Shown: piece after piece, positions 7,450-12,194 of the stretch
Position numbering within the stretch: the stretch's first letter is position 1
How the letters are laid out: every line of letters starts with the position of its first letter
NCBI GenBank assembly: GCA_002315195.1
Contig: DCGD01000085.1
Location: forward strand, 1 to 12,194
Origin: Prevotellaceae bacterium UBA1787
GTDB taxonomy: Bacteria > Bacteroidota > Bacteroidia > Bacteroidales > Bacteroidaceae
Length of the DNA: 12,194 nucleotides
Direction: 5' to 3'
Made by a program: the position numbers and the translations under genes
Notes under the pieces: model-generated
What the model was told of the DNA's origin: nothing
Database searches by the model: none
The model's input: the letters and a program-made list of their open reading frames with translations, nothing else

Positions 7450-7523
7450 TTATAAGGCATAATTCATGCTTAAACGTGTGTATAATCGTCTTTTTAATAA
7501 AAAATAAAGAAAAATTAACCATA

Positions 7524-7558
7524 TTTTCATGGGTATTTAGAAAAATAATGTAAATTCG
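7524..7558 (+). promoter_or_regulatory. Candidate promoter of the GH29 gene
   Basis: TAAATTCG at 7551-7558 matches TAnnTTTG at all but one position and is followed by CA. The -33 side is weak: TTTTC at 7524-7528, 22 bases upstream. It would place the start of transcription near 7565 and give an unusually long leader of about 180 nt. A start site closer to the gene cannot be excluded. Confidence 0.4.
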
Positions 7559-7655
7559 CAGCCAGTATCATTTTGTGGTAAAGGGTCTCTATTTGTCTTT
7601 GCGGCGTAGCGGCGGGCGTGACGTTGGTTTGAAGATGGCTCCATAATTATAGTAT

Positions 7656-7739
7656 ATGAACAGCGCCTCTTGGCGCATAAAACTCACAATACCTTTCATC
7701 TTCCCTCCGTTGGACAACATATTATTCACTCTAAAATAG
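7656..7739 (+). CDS. Possible 27-residue leader peptide upstream of GH29
   Basis: An open frame starts at ATG 7656 and stops with TAG at 7737-7739, seven bases before the GH29 ATG. The peptide begins M-N-S-A-S-W-R-I-K and continues with a hydrophobic, Pro/Phe-rich middle. No ribosome-binding sequence is visible and there are no runs of a regulatory codon, so it may be chance. It spans the leader hairpin. Confidence 0.15.
   Translation: MNSASWRIKLTIPFIFPPLDNILFTLK
7663..7676 (+). promoter_or_regulatory. Hairpin in the GH29 leader
   Basis: GCGCC-TCTT-GGCGC is a perfect 5-bp stem with a 4-nt loop. It is enclosed by GAAGATG (7631-7637) and CATCTTC (7697-7703), which can pair over 7 bp, with a further G-U. 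No T-run follows, so it is not a classical terminator. It could be an RNA-folding or mRNA-stability element. Confidence 0.35.
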
Positions 7740-7746
7740 ATAGATT

Positions 7747-9117
7747 ATGAGAAGATTAACCTCTGTGCTGGTGTTTACAGCAGTGGCTGCGATGCTTCTT
7801 CTAAGTGAAGGTTGCACCTCCAAGAAATCACAAGACGCGGCCAATGCCGAGTTTTCGCTTCCCTCCAAGGAAACCGAGGAGCAGAAGGCCGAACGTATGC
7901 AATGGTGGACGGATGCCCGCTTCGGCATGTTCATCCATTGGGGTCTTTATTCCATGCCCGCCCGCCACGAATGGGTGAAGAACCATGAGAGATTGACCAA
8001 CGAACAGTACCAGAAGTATTTTGAACTGTTTAACCCGGATTTGTACAATCCAAAGGAATGGGCGCGCATGGCGCGTGAGGCCGGCATGAAGTATGTGGTT
8101 CTTACCAGTAAGCATCATGAAGGTTTTTGCATGTGGGATAGCCAATACACGGACTACAAGATTACGAACACGCCGTTCGGACGCGACGCCATTAAGGAAT
8201 TTGTCGAGGCTTTTCGCGCCGAGGGGCTTCGCGTAGGTTTCTATTACTCACTCATCGACTGGCACCATCCAGATTTCACCATTGACAGATGTCATCCGCA
8301 GCGCATCGACGGCGGTACACCCGAAGACTATGCCAAACTTAACGAGGGTAAGGATATGAGCAAGTATCGTCAGTACATGAAAGACCAGGTAACGGAACTT
8401 TTGACGAAATACGGCAAGATTGACATTATTTGGTTCGATTTCTCCTACCCGGGTGAAAACGGAAAGGGACATGAGGACTGGGACAGCGAAGGTCTGTTGA
8501 AATTGGCTCGTACCTTGCAGCCGGGCATCATCGTGGACAATCGCCTGGACTTGAACGATGTTTGGGGCGGATGGGACATCCAAACCCCGGAACAGTATCG
8601 TGTTGACAAGTGTTGCGAATGGAATGGTAAGAAGGTGCATTGGGAAACCTGCCAGACTTTCTCCGGTTCTTGGGGCTACTATCGCGACGAGATCACTTGG
8701 AAGAGCAATTTCACTCTCATCGACCTCTTGAGTGAAACGGTCAGCAAGGGTGGCAATCTGCTCCTGAACGTGGGTCCCACTTCCCGCGGTGAGTTTGATT
8801 ACCGTGCGCAGGATCGTCTGAAGGCGATGGGCGAATGGATGCACGGAAACGGCCGTTCCATTTATGGTTGTGGTGAAGCCCCCGAAGGCTTCCAAGCCGC
8901 AGACAGCGTCACCCTGACGTATAACGGCAAGGAAAACAGGTTGTACTTGCATCTTCTCAACTATCCTGAAAAGGTAACCGCCAATTTCATGGACAAGGTG
9001 AAATATGCACAGTTCCTGCATGACGGTTCGGAATTGAAATATGACGAAGAAGGCATCTTCCTTCCTTCACTCCGTCCCAACCAGGAAATTCCGGTCATCG
9101 AGGTGTTCTTGAAATAA
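7747..9117 (+). CDS. GH29 alpha-L-fucosidase lipoprotein
   Basis: A 456-residue protein of usual length for bacterial GH29. The N-terminus is a signal peptide leading to S-E-G-C with Cys23 as likely lipidation site; the following T-S-K-K-S lacks the acidic surface-export signal of Bacteroidetes, so a periplasm-facing outer-membrane anchor is more likely. Family motifs: W-W-T-D-A-R-F-G-M-F-I-H-W-G at 53-66, L-T-S-K-H-H-E-G-F at 119-127, D-I-I-W-F-D at 226-231 with Asp231 as predicted nucleophile, W-E-T-C-Q at 299-303 with Glu300 as possible acid/base, and N-V-G-P-T-S-R-G-E at 341-349. Role: retaining removal of terminal alpha-L-fucose; linkage preference is not readable here. It is transcribed divergently from the operon containing GH95, whose fucosidase activity would complement it. 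No Shine-Dalgarno is seen; the upstream bases are A-rich. Confidence 0.95.
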   Translation: MRRLTSVLVFTAVAAMLLLSEGCTSKKSQDAANAEFSLPSKETEEQKAERMQWWTDARFGMFIHWGLYSMPARHEWVKNHERLTNEQYQKYFELFNPDLYNPKEWARMAREAGMKYVVLTSKHHEGFCMWDSQYTDYKITNTPFGRDAIKEFVEAFRAEGLRVGFYYSLIDWHHPDFTIDRCHPQRIDGGTPEDYAKLNEGKDMSKYRQYMKDQVTELLTKYGKIDIIWFDFSYPGENGKGHEDWDSEGLLKLARTLQPGIIVDNRLDLNDVWGGWDIQTPEQYRVDKCCEWNGKKVHWETCQTFSGSWGYYRDEITWKSNFTLIDLLSETVSKGGNLLLNVGPTSRGEFDYRAQDRLKAMGEWMHGNGRSIYGCGEAPEGFQAADSVTLTYNGKENRLYLHLLNYPEKVTANFMDKVKYAQFLHDGSELKYDEEGIFLPSLRPNQEIPVIEVFLK

Positions 9118-9145
9118 GGTATCATAACGCATGACGATGTAGATG

Positions 9146-9173
9146 TAAGGCACGTTGAAACCGGCATGCCTTA
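9146..9173 (+). terminator. Weak hairpin downstream of GH29
   Basis: TAAGGCA (9146-9152) pairs with TGCCTTA (9167-9173) around a 14-nt loop, 28 bases after the GH29 stop. There is no T-run, so a role as terminator is uncertain. Confidence 0.25.
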
Positions 9174-9216
9174 TATCCTTGAAAGTGTCATGTTTGCTTC
9201 TACTCTCAACGATATT

Positions 9217-9245
9217 GGCGTAACATTCTATTTGGGTGTTACGCC
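9217..9245. repeat. Perfect 9-bp inverted repeat
   Basis: GGCGTAACA at 9217-9225 and TGTTACGCC at 9237-9245 are exact reverse complements separated by 11 bases. It lies between GH29 and the ATPase remnant, and the right arm covers the GTG at 9236 that opens the longest ATPase frame. There is no T-tract on either side. It could be a terminator, an operator or a scar of the event that removed the start of the ATPase gene. Confidence 0.6.
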
Positions 9246-10426
9246 ATTTCCGTATCACATTAGGAATGATGCAGAGTGAAAAACAACGCATGGTTCAAAC
9301 GACCGTTTCATGGAATGAGGCGGAAATAGGTAGTGAAAAGCAAGCCTTAATGAAAACTCCTTTTTGCAAAATAAGTGGGTTCGAAGCTTCAGATTTCAAT
9401 GCCATCATTGAGAGTCATATAGAAATGGGCGGTTCGGAAAAGCCGATGCTCTTTTTGGACGAAATACATAATATATTAGGCTGGAAGAAGTTTGCGCGAC
9501 GCATGGCAGATCCCAAACACATTGTGTGGATTACGGGTTCGAACGCAAAGATGCTGTCCAGGGAGATAATGAAAACTTTGGGAGGGCGATACCTTCCTGT
9601 TGAGGTTTATCCATATAGTTTCAATGAATATTTGCGTGCCTGTGAGATTCCATCGGGCGAGACGAGTCTGCTAAGCACGGTAGGGCGGTCAGTCGTGCTC
9701 CGTGAATATGTGGAGTATTTGAAGTGGGGAGGACTGCCTGAAAGTGTAGGTATTCCCGTGAAAAGGAACTACCTGAGTTCTTTGTTCCATAAGATATACC
9801 TTGGTGACATTTGTTCACGAAATAAGATTAGCAATCCAAACCTTCTTAGACTGATGGTTAAGAAAATGGCAGAGAGTGTGAAGCAACCTATTTCATATTC
9901 CCAAATAGCCAAGGTACTCTCGAGTGCAGGCGGCAAGATTACCATTCCTACTACCAGCAGCCATATTGGCTATTGTGAAAACGCCTGGCTTGTGCTACGC
10001 ATCCATAATATCCATGCAGCCTTTGCCGACAAGGAAACAAATTGCAAGTACTACATTGTAGATAATGGTCTTCTGAGCCTCATGCTCGTTGATCCCACTA
10101 CAACCTTGTTGGAGTATATGGTAGTTTTGAGTTTATTTCGGAAATATGGGCATGACATGGACAACGAACATGTTTTCTTCTATAATCAGAATGTAGAGGT
10201 CGATTTCCATGTACCTGATGAAGCGTTGGCCATACAAGTGTCATATTCCATAATAAGTGCAGAAGGAACATACATCCGAGAGGTGGAGGCACTACAGAAA
10301 TTACCAAAGGTTGTATCGTGCAAACGCAGAATGGTTATCACATACGAAGAGGAAATGACCATAGAGGAAGACTATGGAAAGATAGAGGTTGTACCTTGTT
10401 GGAAATGGATGCTTACGGAAACATAA
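9236..10426 (+). CDS. AAA_14/DUF4143 ATPase lacking its Walker A region (probable remnant)
   Basis: A 396-residue frame if read from GTG 9236; ATG at 9266 or 9269 is an alternative start. Family homology is clear only from about residue 47: G-F-E-A-S-D-F, Walker B M-L-F-L-D-E at 71-76, I-T-G-S-N-A-K-M-L-S at 99-108, G-G-R-Y-L with P-Y-S-F-N-E-Y-L at 116-133. The C-terminal DUF4143 part has a nuclease-like E-V-D-F (Glu321, Asp323) and A-I-Q-V, ending W-K-W-M-L. Intact members start with a P-loop (G-x-x-x-x-G-K-S/T). Here none exists; at most G-S-E-K-Q-A-L-M-K at 32-40 echoes it, followed by a shortened connection. ATP binding should therefore be lost. These ATPases occur in many scattered copies in Bacteroidetes and their role is poorly known. 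It looks unrelated to the fucosidase genes. Confidence 0.75.
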   Translation: MLRHFRITLGMMQSEKQRMVQTTVSWNEAEIGSEKQALMKTPFCKISGFEASDFNAIIESHIEMGGSEKPMLFLDEIHNILGWKKFARRMADPKHIVWITGSNAKMLSREIMKTLGGRYLPVEVYPYSFNEYLRACEIPSGETSLLSTVGRSVVLREYVEYLKWGGLPESVGIPVKRNYLSSLFHKIYLGDICSRNKISNPNLLRLMVKKMAESVKQPISYSQIAKVLSSAGGKITIPTTSSHIGYCENAWLVLRIHNIHAAFADKETNCKYYIVDNGLLSLMLVDPTTTLLEYMVVLSLFRKYGHDMDNEHVFFYNQNVEVDFHVPDEALAIQVSYSIISAEGTYIREVEALQKLPKVVSCKRRMVITYEEEMTIEEDYGKIEVVPCWKWMLTET

Positions 10427-10500
10427 AAAGATATGATTTCACCGCGGTTGCTCATGGTGCATTGTCACCGTTGAAGCATGTGATTTTTATGAAAGAAGAC

Positions 10501-10538
10501 TGCGGCATTGCCGTTCATGGATATTTTCCGCGTTTTTT
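10501..10538 (+). terminator. Possible terminator after the ATPase remnant
   Basis: A short stem CGGC-ATT-GCCG (10503-10513), or alternatively pairing of GCGG with CCGC at 10528-10531, is followed by six T at 10533-10538. The stems are short, so this is tentative. It precedes the next promoter. Confidence 0.25.
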
Positions 10539-10567
10539 AACAGCTTGACAAAAATATTCATTGAATG

Positions 10568-10598
10568 TTTGCCGTCTTCCGAAAATTGGATAATTTTG
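10568..10598 (+). promoter_or_regulatory. Bacteroidetes-type promoter of the SWIM-finger gene
   Basis: TTTG at 10568-10571 and TAATTTTG at 10591-10598 are separated by 19 bases and match the -33/-7 consensus. The -7 box ends 27 bases before the ATG at 10626. The gene therefore has its own promoter and need not depend on the ATPase transcript. Confidence 0.7.
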
Positions 10599-10625
10599 TG
10601 TTCATATACAACAAGAAAACAGACA

Positions 10626-12194
10626 ATGGCGACAACATACGGAAAAACATGGTGGGGAGCGCAATGGCTTGGCGCATTGAAAGACATAGATTACAGCAAC
10701 CGACTGCCACGCGGTGCATCCTATGCCCGGAATGGCATGGTGAAGCAGATTGAGTTTGAGGGCAACGTCATCAAGGCAAAAGTGCAGGGAAGTCGTATAA
10801 CCCCTTATAGTGAGACCATTAAGCTGCCACAGTTCACCAAGGATGACATAGACAAATTCATCAACCTCATTGTCGCCCGACCCATAGTGCTGAGCAAACT
10901 CTTCAACCGACAGCTGGACGAGTCTTTGGCGAAGATGGCGGAGAAGGTGGGCATACCGCTGTTTCCGAAGAAATGGTCGGACCTGAAGATGCAATGTTCC
11001 TGTCCTGACTGGGCCGTTCCCTGCAAGCACCTTGCGGCCGTCATCTATAAGACGAGTATGGAGATAGACAACAATCCCTTTCTTGTGTTTTCGCTCCATG
11101 GTGTCGATTTGCTTAAAGAATTGGAATCCCGTGGCTTGGCGCCTGCGGTGGCGGAGATGATGGAAGTGGTAAACATGGAGACCATCATCAACGATTCGCA
11201 GGTACTGAATACGGAACCTGTCACGGGTGTCGTGGACTATACCTTGCTCCACGACTTGACGCTGCCGCTCTCCAATCTTCTTCCCCCATCACCGGCTTTC
11301 TGTCATGATAGGGACTTTCTCGCTGTCTATCAGAAAGGGTTGCAGCGCATGGTGAAAATGGCGGACAGGGTGCTGAAAGACAAGCAGCCATTGGTGGAGG
11401 CCGGTGAGGACAAAGTGCCGGCCAAGCATGATGCATGTGGCGTGGCGGATCTGACGCCTTCTTTCTGCCAACAGTTGCTGAACATCAACGTGGACATGCT
11501 TCCCGACTATCATCCCACCATCATAGCCGCCCGGAACTTGGTGGTCTGCGCCCTTCAGTTGTTGGCTCACGGATGTATCGTCCCGCAGATTTTCTATCGG
11601 AATGTACCCAAGAAAGGACCCGGACACCCTAAGAAAAAAGCAGTCGCCAGAGGTTATGTCATTCTTTGGCAACCTGCCATGATAGACGAGGAAACCCGCC
11701 GAATCCTTGCGCATTTCGGACAGCAGCAAGGTCTGTTATGCAAGATAATCACGGATTTGGTACATAATTTTAACATTTCCGTCAGTGGGGATGTGTTTCA
11801 TGATATGTTCTTTTGCGGCGTAAGCTATCCTTTTGTGCAAATAGGAGAGACAAACATTCCCGGTGGCATACGTTCCTGGCTTGACCGCTATTTCATGCAG
11901 ACAAAATATAGGGTGACGTTCAAAATAGAGGAAACCGACAACGGATTTGCGATGGATGTTCTTGTCGATGACACCCCCCTGCAGCACATCATGGAGCAGG
12001 AAGCATGGGCGGAACACCGCATGGAAATCCTCAGACAGTTGGCCATTCTCGGTGACATCGTAACACCCCTTGCCGACTACATCAACGAAAGAGGACGGTC
12101 CCGCATGGAGTTTTTCTTGCAGTCGTTCACCACTTTCCTGATAGACATCATTCCCGCCATGAAACTTCTCGGTGTTACGGTAGTGATGCCGAAA
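10626..12194 (+). CDS. SWIM zinc-finger protein, probable N-terminus of a SNF2-type helicase, incomplete
   Basis: The frame is open for 523 codons from ATG 10626 to the window end without a stop. The start is supported by the promoter just upstream and by the family N-terminus right after it: Y-G-K-T-W-W-G-A-Q-W-L at 5-15, R-L-P-R-G-A-S-Y-A-R-N-G at 26-37 and V-Q-G-S-R-I-T-P-Y at 53-61. The SWIM motif C-S-C-P-D-W-A-V-P-C-K-H supplies zinc ligands Cys124, Cys126, Cys133 and His135. The remaining 380 residues have no motif I can name. Known: in bacteria this N-terminus is often joined to or encoded beside a SNF2/HepA-like helicase, and SWIM domains bind DNA or protein. No helicase motif falls inside the window, so that part is inference. 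There is no visible functional link with the glycan genes. Confidence 0.85.
   Translation, partial: MATTYGKTWWGAQWLGALKDIDYSNRLPRGASYARNGMVKQIEFEGNVIKAKVQGSRITPYSETIKLPQFTKDDIDKFINLIVARPIVLSKLFNRQLDESLAKMAEKVGIPLFPKKWSDLKMQCSCPDWAVPCKHLAAVIYKTSMEIDNNPFLVFSLHGVDLLKELESRGLAPAVAEMMEVVNMETIINDSQVLNTEPVTGVVDYTLLHDLTLPLSNLLPPSPAFCHDRDFLAVYQKGLQRMVKMADRVLKDKQPLVEAGEDKVPAKHDACGVADLTPSFCQQLLNINVDMLPDYHPTIIAARNLVVCALQLLAHGCIVPQIFYRNVPKKGPGHPKKKAVARGYVILWQPAMIDEETRRILAHFGQQQGLLCKIITDLVHNFNISVSGDVFHDMFFCGVSYPFVQIGETNIPGGIRSWLDRYFMQTKYRVTFKIEETDNGFAMDVLVDDTPLQHIMEQEAWAEHRMEILRQLAILGDIVTPLADYINERGRSRMEFFLQSFTTFLIDIIPAMKLLGVTVVMPK

Larger units (their letters stand above)
7393..7746. other. Divergent intergenic regulatory region (354 bp)
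   Basis: No convincing full-length gene lies here. The left 150 bases are very A/T-rich and contain the minus-strand promoter. About 7524-7558 holds a weaker plus-strand promoter candidate. The right 180 bases would be the 5' leader of the GH29 mRNA, with a 14-nt hairpin, a longer complementary pair and a 27-codon open frame. I found no clear regulator-binding inverted repeat between the two promoters. Confidence 0.6.

Noticed and set aside
8248..9021. A 257-codon open frame on the minus strand
   Set aside because: Antisense to the GH29 gene, which is unmistakable; no motif in the minus-strand product.
10440..10548. Small open frame of about 19 codons and the ACCGCGGT palindrome between the ATPase remnant and the SWIM gene
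   Set aside because: Too short, no ribosome-binding signal, and an 8-base palindrome is expected by chance at this scale.
10602..11252. A 216-codon minus-strand frame, with others nearby such as 11289-11729
   Set aside because: They are antisense to the SWIM-finger gene, which has a continuous frame, promoter and zinc-ligand motif.
1..12194. CRISPR arrays, tRNA or rRNA genes, insertion sequences
   Set aside because: No spaced direct repeats, no cloverleaf or rRNA sequence, and no transposase-like protein were recognised on either strand.

Overview
The window looks like a chromosomal segment of a Bacteroidales bacterium (Prevotellaceae or Bacteroidaceae; the sequence alone does not decide which). 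Reasons: the protein families are ones seen mainly or often in that order (DUF4421 outer-membrane protein, GxDLY/GDSL_3 esterases, GH95 and GH29 exo-enzymes, AAA_14/DUF4143 ATPase, SWIM-finger protein); three upstream regions carry Bacteroidetes-type promoter boxes (TTG or TTTG near -33, TAnnTTTG near -7); and Shine-Dalgarno sequences are weak or absent.

Layout. Positions 7392 to 1 hold one long minus-strand gene series, apparently a single operon read from a near-consensus promoter at 7418-7449. In transcription order it encodes: (1) an M19 membrane-type dipeptidase with a degenerate peptidase-C26-like N-terminal domain, broken by a frameshift in a nine-A tract; (2) a GxDLY + GDSL_3 SGNH esterase; (3) its tandem paralogue, which has gained a second C-terminal SGNH domain; (4) a third, shorter SGNH hydrolase; (5) a DjlA-like TerB/J-domain co-chaperone, joined to gene 4 by an ATGA stop/start overlap; (6) a DUF4421 outer-membrane beta-barrel; (7) the N-terminus of a GH95 alpha-L-fucosidase-type enzyme that runs off the left edge. 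Most joints are 3-13 bp or overlapping; the last two are 39 and 29 bp.

Divergently, after a 354-bp regulatory region, a GH29 alpha-L-fucosidase lipoprotein is read on the plus strand (7747-9117). It is followed by an AAA_14/DUF4143 ATPase that lacks its Walker A region (about 9236-10426, probably a remnant). A third promoter then drives a SWIM zinc-finger protein, probably the N-terminus of a SNF2-type helicase polypeptide, still open at the right edge (10626-12194).

How it may work together (inference). Almost every product of the minus operon plus GH29 carries an export signal. Four SGNH esterase domains and two fucosidase families would suit removal of O-acyl groups and terminal fucose from a decorated glycan in the periplasm or at the cell surface. 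No SusC/SusD pair, sulfatase or sensor/regulator is visible, so this would be an accessory or orphan polysaccharide locus. The most unusual points are the frameshifted C26-like/M19 fusion, the duplicated and extended esterase pair, the DjlA-type co-chaperone inside the series, and the Walker-A-less ATPase.
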